Part shown: piece after piece, positions 17,481 through 25,255 of the stretch
How positions within the stretch are numbered: position 1 is the first letter of the stretch
How the letters are laid out: each line of letters begins with the position of its first letter
Source: Salinirubrum litoreum
GTDB lineage: Archaea > Halobacteriota > Halobacteria > Halobacteriales > Haloferacaceae
Reading direction: 5' to 3'
Length of the DNA stretch: 64,000 nt
Assembly: GCF_020567425.1 (NCBI RefSeq)
Contig: NZ_JAJCVJ010000003.1
Location: 434,001 to 498,000 of the forward strand
Translations under genes and position numbers: made by a program
Notes under the pieces: generated by a model
What the model saw: the letters and a program-made list of their open reading frames with translations, nothing else
Database searches by the model: none
What the model was told of the DNA's origin: nothing

Positions 17481-17726
17481 CTACTCGTCGGTCACCGTGT
17501 TCGGGACGTCCGAGAGCGGCGAGTCGGTCGCACACTCCGGGCGACCGCAGACACCTGCCTCGTCGCCGGCGCGTTCGACACCCGAACTCAGCCGGCCCAA
17601 CTCCCAGATCGCTTCGTGATCGGTCTCCTCGCGGTGGGTCTCGATCAGCGACCGGGCAGCAGCCAACCTGTCGAACGTCTCGTGAAGCGCGCAGTCGGGA
17701 CAGGTGACGGTCGCTCTGCTCGCCAT
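17481..17726 (-). CDS. Small conserved-looking zinc-binding hypothetical protein
   Basis: 81 residues from the ATG at 17726 (MASRATVTCPDC). CPDC near the N-terminus, a His-rich helix (THREETDHEAIWELGRL) and CGRPEC in the C-terminal half suggest a zinc-binding fold. The SRATVTCPDC...WELGRLSSGVERAG pattern is one I have seen in haloarchaeal uncharacterised families, but I cannot name it with certainty. It reads toward the orc1/cdc6 gene and ends inside the downstream ORB-like cluster boundary. Confidence 0.7.
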   Translation of the reverse strand: MASRATVTCPDCALHETFDRLAAARSLIETHREETDHEAIWELGRLSSGVERAGDEAGVCGRPECATDSPLSDVPNTVTDE

Positions 17727-17780
17727 AGTCGTCGGGAAGAACCGTGGCGACAAAGAAGATTCGGCTCCGACTCGGAGAAT

Positions 17781-17874
17781 ACCGACCGAACGATCGGACG
17801 AGATGCCGGTCGAACTGTCGGACGCGATGCCGGTCGAACTGTCGGACGCGATGCCGGTCGAACCGTCGGCCGAG
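17781..17874 (+). repeat. 24-bp tandem repeats between two small zinc-protein genes
   Basis: Units close to ATGCCGGTCGAACTGTCGGA plus CGCG start at 17803, 17827 and 17851. The first two are identical and the third has three changes. A partial diverged unit starts near 17781. The period is a multiple of three and the tract is open in several frames, but it is not part of a recognisable protein. It lies in the divergent promoter space of the genes starting at 17726 and 17959. Confidence 0.85.
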
Positions 17875-17958
17875 TGTGTCGTGACCGCTCACCACTTCGG
17901 GACCGAGTGACGATGCCGCGACCGACGCGCTCTTTCACCTCCGGGCCGAACAGTTCGT

Positions 17959-18246
17959 GTGAGCGACTACAGCTACGAGTGTCTGAACTGTCACGAGTTC
18001 AGCGTCTCTCGAGGGTTCGACGTGGCGTTCCTCTCGGTCACGTGTGAGGTCTGCGACTCCTTCGAGCGACTGGTCAACGGGACGATCCTCGATCAGTTCC
18101 GGGCCTTCGAGGAGTCGCCGCCCGACGAGTTCGACTGGGACCGACTGGACCGCAGAGAGAAGCTGATGGTCAGCGAGAAGATCGTTCGGCAGGGCCGATC
18201 TGTCGACGACTTCGAGATCACCGACCTGACAGACGACGAGAAGTGA
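17959..18246 (+). CDS. Small zinc-ribbon hypothetical protein near parA
   Basis: 95 residues from a GTG (MSDYSYECLNCHEF). CLNC (8-11) and CEVC (29-32) enclose FSVSRGFDVAFLSVT, a clear two-knuckle zinc ribbon. The remainder is helical and acidic (DRREKLMVSEKIVRQGRS), ending DLTDDEK. No family name recognised. It converges on the parA-partner gene (ending at 18329), and its position in the partition/origin block may be functional or incidental. Confidence 0.78.
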   Translation: MSDYSYECLNCHEFSVSRGFDVAFLSVTCEVCDSFERLVNGTILDQFRAFEESPPDEFDWDRLDRREKLMVSEKIVRQGRSVDDFEITDLTDDEK

Positions 18247-18328
18247 CCCTCGAAAAGCGTTCGAGCGTCTCGACGAGACAATCGCAGTGCGGGCGAAGAG
18301 ATCGCGCAGTCGTCGCCTGTGGAGTCGG

Positions 18329-18727
18329 TCACTCCTCGTCTGCCCGTTCGGCGTCGATCTGTGCTGCGATCTCGTCGACGTGTTCGGCCGCGACGTGGAC
18401 GACCGCGTCGTGGAACTCACGGCTCGTCAGGTCCCTGATCCCGTGTTCCGAGCGAAGCGCCGCCTCTACGCCGAACTCGGTGTCTTCGAACAGTTCGAGC
18501 GTTCCGTCGCGCACGTAGAGACTCTTCGCGCTCGTTTCGTCGAAGGCGAACGCCGGTCCCCCGGCGCGATCGGCCTCCGTCTCCTCTGTCGACTCGGACG
18601 TATCGGTCCCGTCTCCGCCGGCGGTCGCATCCGTGGCGGTGGCGTCGTCCGATCCGGACACGTCTTCCACTTGCTCGGGGTCGTCCAACTGCTCGCCGAT
18701 CCCGGCGAAGCGGTTGTCGTCCGGCAT
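18329..18727 (-). CDS. ParA-partner candidate (acidic, N-terminal disordered)
   Basis: 132 residues; its ATG overlaps the parA stop by one base, so the two are one operon. The first 65 residues are disordered and acidic (SGSDDATATDATAGGDGTDT). A short folded C-terminal domain follows (SAKSLYVRDGTLELFEDTEF, REFHDAVVHVAAEHVDEIAA). Small proteins directly downstream of archaeal parA genes often replace ParB, but this one shows no ParB or ribbon-helix-helix motif. The partner role is inferred from position only. Confidence 0.75.
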   Translation of the reverse strand: MPDDNRFAGIGEQLDDPEQVEDVSGSDDATATDATAGGDGTDTSESTEETEADRAGGPAFAFDETSAKSLYVRDGTLELFEDTEFGVEAALRSEHGIRDLTSREFHDAVVHVAAEHVDEIAAQIDAERADEE

Positions 18728-19587
18728 CAGTCACTCCCTCCGGGCGGTCGGGTTGTCGTCCCACCGTTCTCTACGATCCGTGCGAGTTCGTCCAGTCTGT
18801 CGAGCATGTCGTTGTCGGGGTCGTACTCTCTGAGCGTCTGTCCGTCGCGCCACGCCCTGCTGAAGGCGATCCGGTGGCGGATTCCCGGGCCGGCACTCGC
18901 CGGTTCGTCGAACTCCACCGACCGCGCGAACTCCGGTAAGAACTCGGCGAACGGCGAGTCTTCCAGATCCTCGATGATCCGGCGCTCCTCGTTGTTCCCC
19001 GTCAGATCGTTCGGGACGATGGCCAGCAAGTCCAGATCGACCTCGTTTCTGATGGGTTGAATCTGGTGGCTCCACATCCGCTCGAAGCCGCTGACGCTCG
19101 GTTCGCTCATCAGCAGTGGCACGATCACGTGCTGGGACCCGATCAGTGCCGCGTCGGACAACGGGCCGAGGTTCGGCGGGGAGTCCATGACGAGGTAGTC
19201 GTACTCGTCGCCGACCAGTGGGTCGACGATCCGGCGCTGGACCCACAGCATCCCGAACGTCGAGTTCCGGATCTTGTCTTCGGCCTGATCCAGATCGACG
19301 TTCGCCGGGAGCACGTCGAACGTCTCGCCGTCCCCCTGGGCCGGTCGTTCCCGGATCACTTCGCGCACGTCCACCGGATCGGTGTCGGTCAGTACGTCGC
19401 CGACGTGTGGTGATCCGGACTCGTACACGTCGCTCATGCCGACGCCTTCGGTCGCGTTCCCCTGCTGGTCGAGGTCCACCAGCAGGACGTCGTTCCCCCG
19501 CGCGACCAGTGCGTCCGCGAGGTTGATCGCCAGCGTGGTCTTGCCGACCCCACCCTTCTGGAGGGAGACGCTCACCGCACGACTCAC
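18727..19587 (-). CDS. ParA/Soj family partition ATPase
   Basis: 286 residues. The deviant Walker A of the ParA/MinD family is at 11-18 (KGGVGKTT), Walker A-prime DLDQQGNATEG at 38-48 and Walker B LVMDSPPNLG at 132-141. ParA ATPases bind DNA as ATP-dimers and segregate replicons with a centromere-binding partner. Here a 132-residue protein follows in the same operon, and paired AT-rich repeats lie just upstream of the start. Located 1.6 kb from the orc1/cdc6 gene, it suggests an active partition module for this replicon, though orphan chromosomal ParA paralogues also exist. Confidence 0.93.
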   Translation of the reverse strand: MSRAVSVSLQKGGVGKTTLAINLADALVARGNDVLLVDLDQQGNATEGVGMSDVYESGSPHVGDVLTDTDPVDVREVIRERPAQGDGETFDVLPANVDLDQAEDKIRNSTFGMLWVQRRIVDPLVGDEYDYLVMDSPPNLGPLSDAALIGSQHVIVPLLMSEPSVSGFERMWSHQIQPIRNEVDLDLLAIVPNDLTGNNEERRIIEDLEDSPFAEFLPEFARSVEFDEPASAGPGIRHRIAFSRAWRDGQTLREYDPDNDMLDRLDELARIVENGGTTTRPPGGSD

Positions 19588-19609
19588 GTGTGACGCCCCC
19601 TGCGTCGCT

Positions 19610-19754
19610 CACAAATTCTACAATTTTTGAACCGTGTGAGCTGTCTACAAATCATGGTCTGCGTACGACACACTGCACCGCGATCCAGTATAAATGTTCG
19701 TCAGACGCTCTCTCCCCGAAACTCCACGAATTCTACACTTTTTACAAATTTTAG
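19610..19754. promoter_or_regulatory. Paired AT-rich repeats upstream of parA
   Basis: CACAAATTCTACAATTTTT (19610-19628) and CACGAATTCTACACTTTTT (19725-19743) match at 17 of 19 bases, 115 bp apart, in the same orientation. Partial copies CTACAAATC (19643) and TACAAATTTTAG (19743) are nearby. The first copy is 23 bp from the parA start. They stand out sharply in this GC-rich DNA and are candidates for a ParA-system operator or centromere; the promoters of parA and of the divergent amphi-Trp gene also have to be here. Confidence 0.65.
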
Positions 19755-19822
19755 ACGGTCTCTATTCCCAATCGGGCTTCGAGTTCCGAGAGGGTTTTCT
19801 CTCGCCAGCCGAACGGGGAACT

Positions 19823-20113
19823 ATGTCCGGAGAACACGACGAGACAGAGAAGACCCTCATCAGAAGCGGCCGCGACTTCGAGCAGGAGTACCGACTCGAC
19901 GCGAGCGAGGCGGGGGAGTTCCTGATCGCACTCGGCGAACAACTGCGCGACGGCGACGAACTCACCATCTCGACCGACGAGTGGGAGCTCCCCTTCGCGT
20001 TCGGGGAACCGGTCGAACTCGAGATCGACTACGAGGGCGTCGGGGAGCCGGAACTGGAGATCGAACTGGAACTCCCCGGTCGGACGGACGAGGACGCACC
20101 GAACGTCGAGTAG
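19823..20113 (+). CDS. Amphi-Trp domain protein
   Basis: 96 residues from the ATG at 19823 (MSGEHDETEKTLIRSGRDFE). The sequence follows the amphi-Trp pattern: an N-terminal strand and helix (FEQEYRLDASEAGEFLIALG), ISTDEWELPFAF carrying the conserved Trp, then alternating acidic/hydrophobic strands (VELEIDYEGVGEPELEIELE). Function of the family is not established; many haloarchaeal genomes encode several copies. Divergent from parA across 235 bp that contain the AT-rich repeats. Confidence 0.8.
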   Translation: MSGEHDETEKTLIRSGRDFEQEYRLDASEAGEFLIALGEQLRDGDELTISTDEWELPFAFGEPVELEIDYEGVGEPELEIELELPGRTDEDAPNVE

Positions 20114-20202
20114 TCGACCGACCTGCTCGATCCTCGCCTCGGAACCGGTTCTTCACCTCAGAAGCCGAGTCGGGCGATCACTGGTCTGTAAGCCGAGAGA
20201 GG

Positions 20203-20255
20203 TTTTGGCCCGCCTAAATTTCGAAAGCGGCTTATAGTTTTAGGGAGGCCTAAAA
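20203..20255 (+). promoter_or_regulatory. Iron-responsive promoter 1: DtxR-type box, TATA, DtxR-type box
   Basis: TTTTGGCCCGCCTAAA (20203-20218) and TTTAGGGAGGCCTAAA (20239-20254) are inverted repeats of the DtxR/IdeR/SirR class (TTAGGNNNNCCTAA). CTTATA (20231-20236) lies between them, about 27 nt before the ATG at 20261, so the transcript is probably leaderless and the second box covers the start site. Binding of a metal-loaded DtxR-family repressor would block transcription under iron sufficiency. Confidence 0.85.
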
Positions 20256-20260
20256 AGTGT

Positions 20261-21520
20261 ATGCCGAGAGAGACGGACGATCACGACGATCCGACACGAC
20301 GAACGTATCTGCGGTACGGTGCGGCCCTCGCAGGCGCGGGGCTGTTCGCTGGCTGTGCGGGCGAGGCGGATCCGGTACCGGAACAGACGGAGACTCCCCG
20401 GACAGACGAACCCGGGACCACGACGGAGACGACGAGCAGTGGCCAGGCCCGCGAGGCGTGTCTGTTCCCCGTCGGATGCCGTGAGTTCACAGATCCTCCG
20501 GACTCCGTGACGACCTACAACATGGGTTGGGCCGACATGGTCGTCGCGCTCGGCCACGCAGACAGGCTCCGGACGAACCGACTCACCGCGCCGACGCTGT
20601 TCTACGACCGGTTCGACATCGACTACGAGGCCGGCTACCCGGCGCTGTGGCAGGACGGCGGTTTCTCGAAAGAGGTGTTCTACGAACTCGACTCCGACCT
20701 GTTTCTGCTCGATCCGAACCTGCTCGAAGCGTGGGACGACAACTGGGACGAGAGCGACACTGCGGAGATCGAATCGACCGTCGCCCCCTTCTTCGGCTGT
20801 TACAACCGACGCATCCGTGGCGAGTGGCAACTGGACCTCGGCTACCCGGAACAGGCCCCGACCATGCTGGAGTCGTTCGACGCCGTGGGGACTGTCTTCG
20901 ACGAACGCGCCCGCACCGACGCGTGGCTCGAACTCCACGCGGATCTCCAGGCCCGGATCGACGATCGACTCCCGGCCGACCCCGACCCACCGTCGATCGC
21001 GCTGATCAACGGCGGATCCGCACCCGGCGACGGCGAGTTCTACGTCCTGTCGCTGGCGGACGACGGCTACGAGATGAAACCGTACCGTGATCTCGGACTC
21101 GTGGACGCGGACGGCTTCGCGGGCATCGAGACGGGCCAGTACGGCCTGACCGACTACGAGACGATGTTAGAGGTCGATCCGGACCTGATCCTCGTCCACT
21201 GGGGGATCACCACGGGATCGGTGACCTTCGGCGGTGACGGGGCCTTCGACGCGACCCAGTTCCGCGAACAGTTCGTCGACCCGATGGCGTCCCACGACGT
21301 CGGAAGCCAACTGACCGCCGTCGCGGAGGACCGAGTGCTTCCGGGACCGACCGCCGAACAGGGACCACTCGTCAACGCCTTCCAGACCGAACTCACCGCC
21401 CGACTGTTCTACCCCGACGAGTTCGGCGTGCTCGACCTCGACGCGCCACTGGACGTGCCGGAGTCGGAGCAGTTGTTCGACCGGGAACGGGTCCGAGACA
21501 TCCTCGCAGGCGACCTGTAG
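20261..21520 (+). CDS. Iron/siderophore ABC transporter substrate-binding lipoprotein, copy 1
   Basis: 419 residues. Tat signal TRRTYLRYGAALAGAGLFAG with lipobox Cys32, then a Thr/Glu/Pro linker. The mature part is a class III (BtuF/FhuD-type) solute-binding protein, with ADMVVALGHADRL early and typical late elements MLEVDPDLILVHWG, QLTAVAEDRVLPG and LFDRERVRDILAG. It would present ferric siderophore or another chelate to a FecCD-type permease, which is not encoded in the window. A Cys pair in the mature N-terminus (EACLFPVGC) is a distinguishing feature. Directly controlled by the boxed promoter upstream. Confidence 0.9.
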   Translation: MPRETDDHDDPTRRTYLRYGAALAGAGLFAGCAGEADPVPEQTETPRTDEPGTTTETTSSGQAREACLFPVGCREFTDPPDSVTTYNMGWADMVVALGHADRLRTNRLTAPTLFYDRFDIDYEAGYPALWQDGGFSKEVFYELDSDLFLLDPNLLEAWDDNWDESDTAEIESTVAPFFGCYNRRIRGEWQLDLGYPEQAPTMLESFDAVGTVFDERARTDAWLELHADLQARIDDRLPADPDPPSIALINGGSAPGDGEFYVLSLADDGYEMKPYRDLGLVDADGFAGIETGQYGLTDYETMLEVDPDLILVHWGITTGSVTFGGDGAFDATQFREQFVDPMASHDVGSQLTAVAEDRVLPGPTAEQGPLVNAFQTELTARLFYPDEFGVLDLDAPLDVPESEQLFDRERVRDILAGDL

Positions 21521-21577
21521 CCAGTCGCACCCGACTACGACGCCCCCTCTCGACGTTCCCGTGTCGAACTGTCGATA

Positions 21578-21629
21578 TTTAGGCCCGCCTAAAATTCGAA
21601 AGTCGCTTATACCTTTAGGTGAGCCTAAA
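21578..21629 (+). promoter_or_regulatory. Iron-responsive promoter 2, duplicated architecture
   Basis: TTTAGGCCCGCCTAAA (21578-21593), an exact palindrome except the centre, then TATA-like CTTATA (21606-21611), then TTTAGGTGAGCCTAAA (21614-21629), five nt before the ATG at 21634. The box-to-box distance is 36 bp, exactly as in promoter 1, and the intervening sequence is nearly identical, so promoter and gene were duplicated together. Confidence 0.88.
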
Positions 21630-21633
21630 ACGT

Positions 21634-22893
21634 ATGTCGAGACAGAGAGCCGATCACGACGCCCCGACACGCCGCGCCTATCTGCGGTACGGCGCGGCAC
21701 TGGCGGGCGGCGGACTGCTCGCCGGGTGTACCGGCGCGTCTGAAGAGCCGACCGAACCGCCGACAGAATCGCCCTCCGACTCGGAGACCGAGACACCGAC
21801 CGAGACTGCGACCGAGGCGGACACCGAGACGAACGAGTCGTACTCGGTCACGCTGTCGCCCGCCGGCACCGTCCAGTTCACGGAGCCACCGTCGAACGTG
21901 ATGGTGTACAGCCTGCTCTACGCGGACATGGCCGTCGCGTACGGCCACGGCGACGCGGTGAACTCGCTCGGGTTCAGCGCCGAAGCAGGCGGCAACACTC
22001 TCGACGCGTACTACGGCCGACTCGACGGCGTCTCCTTCGACCGTGAGGGGTTGGCACAGCTCAACACCGGATCGGGGAACCTGACGGTCGACCGGGAACT
22101 GTTCTACGAACTCGACAGCGACCTCCACCTCGTCGACCCCGCGCTCGTCGTCTCGTTCGACGACTGGAGCGTCTCCGACGTGGAGACCATCGAGGAGGAG
22201 GTCGCGCCGTGGTTCGGCAACGTCTACAGCAGAAACAACACCGAACCGCCGGCACCCTACGCGGGCGACTACGACTACTACACCCTCTGGGAACTCGCCG
22301 AGACGGTCGCCGAGGTGTTTCAGGAGCGGCAGCGATACGAGCAACTTCGCGCGGTCCACGACGACCTCCTGACTCGGATCGAGAGTGACCTCCCGCCCGA
22401 GGACGACCGCCCGACGGTCGCGTCGGTGATCTACGTGGACGAGACGTTCTACCCCTTCCGGAGCGACACGCCGGGCTTCGCGAACGCGCACGTCCGACCG
22501 CTCGGCGCACCGGACGCCTTCACGTCGGGTGACGTCTCCTACGAGTCGGCCTACGACTTCGAGACGATGCTGGAGATCGATCCGGAGGTGATCCTCCACC
22601 GGTTCGGGGTCGCCTCGTACTACGACGTGAACGAGATTCGCCAGACGCTGGCGGAGCACCCGATCGGCGGGCAGTTGACGGCGGTCGAAACCGACCGCGT
22701 CTACCCCTCCGGCAACCCGCTCCAGGGACCCCTGATGAACCTGTTCCAACTGGAGATGACCGCGAAACAGCTCTACCCCGAGCAGTTCGGCGCGTGGCCC
22801 GACTACGACGGGGGCGCGTACCCCGAGATTCCGCCCGAGGAGCGACTGTTCGACCGCGAGCGTGTCGCCGAGATCGTCTCTGGCGACGCCTGA
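21634..22893 (+). CDS. Iron/siderophore substrate-binding lipoprotein, copy 2
   Basis: 419 residues from the ATG at 21634; the five codons before it lie in the operator and are excluded. Tat motif TRRAYLRYGAALAGGGLLAG with lipobox Cys32, then a long acidic Thr linker (ETETPTETATEADTETN). The mature domain parallels copy 1: ADMAVAYGHGDAVNSLG, MLEIDPEVILHRFG, QLTAVETDRVYPSG and LFDRERVAEIVSG. It lacks the Cys pair of copy 1, so ligand preference may differ. It has its own promoter but may also be read from copy 1. Confidence 0.9.
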   Translation: MSRQRADHDAPTRRAYLRYGAALAGGGLLAGCTGASEEPTEPPTESPSDSETETPTETATEADTETNESYSVTLSPAGTVQFTEPPSNVMVYSLLYADMAVAYGHGDAVNSLGFSAEAGGNTLDAYYGRLDGVSFDREGLAQLNTGSGNLTVDRELFYELDSDLHLVDPALVVSFDDWSVSDVETIEEEVAPWFGNVYSRNNTEPPAPYAGDYDYYTLWELAETVAEVFQERQRYEQLRAVHDDLLTRIESDLPPEDDRPTVASVIYVDETFYPFRSDTPGFANAHVRPLGAPDAFTSGDVSYESAYDFETMLEIDPEVILHRFGVASYYDVNEIRQTLAEHPIGGQLTAVETDRVYPSGNPLQGPLMNLFQLEMTAKQLYPEQFGAWPDYDGGAYPEIPPEERLFDRERVAEIVSGDA

Positions 22894-22968
22894 GTCTGAC
22901 CGACGACAGCACCGGAACCGGCGACGGACGACCGCCGCGACCCACCCGACGAAGACACCGAACCGACG

Positions 22969-24222
22969 ATGCACGAACACGACGCCGACGACACCGACAC
23001 GACCGACGTACCGACCCGCAGACAGTACCTCGGCTACGGCAGTGCCCTCGCACTCTCCGGCCTGCTCGCTGGCTGTACCGGCGACACCGACTCCGGGACC
23101 GAGTCAACAGCATCGCAGACGACCACGGACACCGAGACCGACACGGCGACCGAGACGGAGAGCGGAACCGAGACCGAGACCAGCTACGAGGTCTGTATGG
23201 AGCCGAACGGCTGTCACACGCTCGACTCGGTTCCCGAGACGTTCGTGGCCTATCACCAGGGTCCGGTCGACATGATGCTCTCGCTGGGGCAGGCCGACGG
23301 CCTCGTCGCCGCCGGCTTCCCGTCGACGTTCCCCACCGAGTACTACGACCGGCTTCCGGGCGTCTCGGTCGACCTCTCGGACGTGACCGCGCTGGCAGAA
23401 GAGGGCACGCCCGACAAGGAACTGTTCTACCAACTCGACGTGGACATCCACCTCGTGGGTCACCACCCGGCGATGGAGTACTTCGGGCTGGACGAGTCCG
23501 ACCTCGCCGAACTGGAGACGAGCGTCGCCCCGTTCCACGGGAGTTGGATGCGCCGGCCGGACTACACCGACGGCCACCCGTACTACGGACTCTACGAGGG
23601 CCTCGACAGGTACGCCGAGGTGTTCCAGACACAGGCACGCGGCGACGCCTTCCGGGAACTCCACGACGAACTCGTCGCCGACATCACCGCCGAACTCCCG
23701 CCGGCCGAGGAGCGCCCGACCGTCGCGTATCTCAACACCAACTACTGGGACAACGGCGAGACGGTGTTCGTCCGCGACCCGACTGTTCCGGGCTACCAGA
23801 CCAAACCGATCCGCGATCTCGACCTCCCGAGTCACGACGCCTTCGCCGGCCAGTACCCGTCCGACAGCAACTTCATCCGGGGTGACTACGAACTGCTGCT
23901 GGAGGTCGACCCGGAGATCGTCGTCTACCACGCCGGCATGAACATCGTCCGGGATACGGAGACGAGCTTCGAGGCCGACATCGTCGAACCCCTGCAGAAC
24001 GACCCGGTCGCGGGCGAGGTGACGGCGATCCGCGAGGGGCGCGTCTACCCGCACCACGAGTTCGAGCAGGGCCCGGTGATCAACCTGTTCAACACCGAGC
24101 AGTTGGCGAAGGCGCTGTACCCGGAGGCGTTCGGCGAGCCGACCGGGATGGAGCCAGTGCCCGAGGCCGACCGACTGTTCGACCGCGCACGTGTCGCCGA
24201 GGTCGTCTCGGGGGATCTGTAG
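22969..24222 (+). CDS. Iron/siderophore substrate-binding lipoprotein, copy 3
   Basis: 417 residues from the ATG at 22969. Tat-type signal PTRRQYLGYGSALALSGLLA, lipobox Cys36, and a Thr/Glu-rich linker. The mature part has VCMEPNGCHTLDSVPETFVA (a Cys pair like copy 1), VDMMLSLGQADGLVA, LLEVDPEIVVYHAG and LFDRARVAEVVSG. No DtxR box lies in the 75-nt gap before it, so it is presumably transcribed from promoter 2. Its stop directly abuts the next ATG (24223), tying it to the flavoprotein. Confidence 0.9.
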   Translation: MHEHDADDTDTTDVPTRRQYLGYGSALALSGLLAGCTGDTDSGTESTASQTTTDTETDTATETESGTETETSYEVCMEPNGCHTLDSVPETFVAYHQGPVDMMLSLGQADGLVAAGFPSTFPTEYYDRLPGVSVDLSDVTALAEEGTPDKELFYQLDVDIHLVGHHPAMEYFGLDESDLAELETSVAPFHGSWMRRPDYTDGHPYYGLYEGLDRYAEVFQTQARGDAFRELHDELVADITAELPPAEERPTVAYLNTNYWDNGETVFVRDPTVPGYQTKPIRDLDLPSHDAFAGQYPSDSNFIRGDYELLLEVDPEIVVYHAGMNIVRDTETSFEADIVEPLQNDPVAGEVTAIREGRVYPHHEFEQGPVINLFNTEQLAKALYPEAFGEPTGMEPVPEADRLFDRARVAEVVSGDL

Positions 24223-25128
24223 ATGTCCACACTCCCAGAGGAGACGCCAGCGACCGACCCGGACAGCCGACCCGACTGGGACGTGGTCGTGGCCGGTGGC
24301 GGCACGGCCGGACTCTCGGCGGCGGTGTTCCTCGCGCGCTACGGACTCGAAACGCTGGTGCTGGCTCGGGGGAAGTCGGCGATCCATCAGTGTGCCCACC
24401 TGGAGAACTACCTCGGTTTTCCCGGCGGGATCAGCCCGGAGCGGTTTCTCGCGCTGGGCGAGACACAGGCCGAACACGAGGGAGCGACGGTCGACGACGA
24501 CATGATCGAGTCGGTCGAGCCACACGACGACGGCTTCGTGATCTCCACACAGGAGGGCCGTGAAATCGTGACCACCCACGTGCTCGCGGCGAGTGCGTAC
24601 GACGGTGACTACCTCTCGGCGTTCGCGGAGGACCTCCGGACGGCAGACGCCGACGACTCGGACAGCGACCACGAGTTTCTCGACACGGACGCCGGGCGAA
24701 CCCCGATCGAGGGACTGTACGCCGGTGGCTGGCTCACCGACGAATCGGTCCATCAGGCGGTGACCAACGCGGGCGACGGTGCCCGCGCCGCGCTCTCCCT
24801 GATCCGCGACGATCTGACCGACCGCTACTGGGCCGAGATCGGCGACATCTACGTCGACTGGGTGGTAGACGCCGACCGGTACGGCGGCGAGGAGTGGCAC
24901 GAGAACGTCGACGGCTGGTTCGACCGCGAGATCGCCCCCGGCGCACCGGACGAGATGGACGACGAGACGCTCGCCGAGGTTCGAGACGACCTGAAGACGG
25001 CGTTTCTCGACCGGGGGATCACCGCCGACGAACGCGACCGGCGGGAGTGTGAGGGCCAACGACACCTCCTCGACGCCCTCGACGACGACGTGATCAGGGA
25101 GTACGTCGCCGAGATCGACGCGGACTGA
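24223..25128 (+). CDS. Reduced TrxR-like flavoprotein (candidate ferric-chelate reductase)
   Basis: 301 residues, ATG immediately after the previous stop. The FAD dinucleotide motif VVVAGGGTAGLSAAVFLARY (21-40) and the TrxR-type NYLGFPGGISP (62-72) are present, as is the C-terminal FAD segment TPIEGLYAGGWLTDESVHQA (160-179). Between about residues 120 and 155, where thioredoxin reductase carries its NAD(P)H domain with a CxxC pair, there is only a short acidic linker and no such pair. A 100-residue helical tail of unknown nature follows. Co-transcription with siderophore-binding proteins suggests reductive iron release, with an electron donor other than directly bound NAD(P)H. This is inference. 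Confidence 0.82.
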   Translation: MSTLPEETPATDPDSRPDWDVVVAGGGTAGLSAAVFLARYGLETLVLARGKSAIHQCAHLENYLGFPGGISPERFLALGETQAEHEGATVDDDMIESVEPHDDGFVISTQEGREIVTTHVLAASAYDGDYLSAFAEDLRTADADDSDSDHEFLDTDAGRTPIEGLYAGGWLTDESVHQAVTNAGDGARAALSLIRDDLTDRYWAEIGDIYVDWVVDADRYGGEEWHENVDGWFDREIAPGAPDEMDDETLAEVRDDLKTAFLDRGITADERDRRECEGQRHLLDALDDDVIREYVAEIDAD

Positions 25129-25255
25129 ACGCGGGTCGAATCGGGCGATTCGCCCGATTCGCCCGAGTCGACTGGTTCGATCTTGCCTCCTGACCCACTG
25201 CCCAAACCTACATACCGGATCGGGGCCACGCTTCTGACGACACTCGCGACGACCC

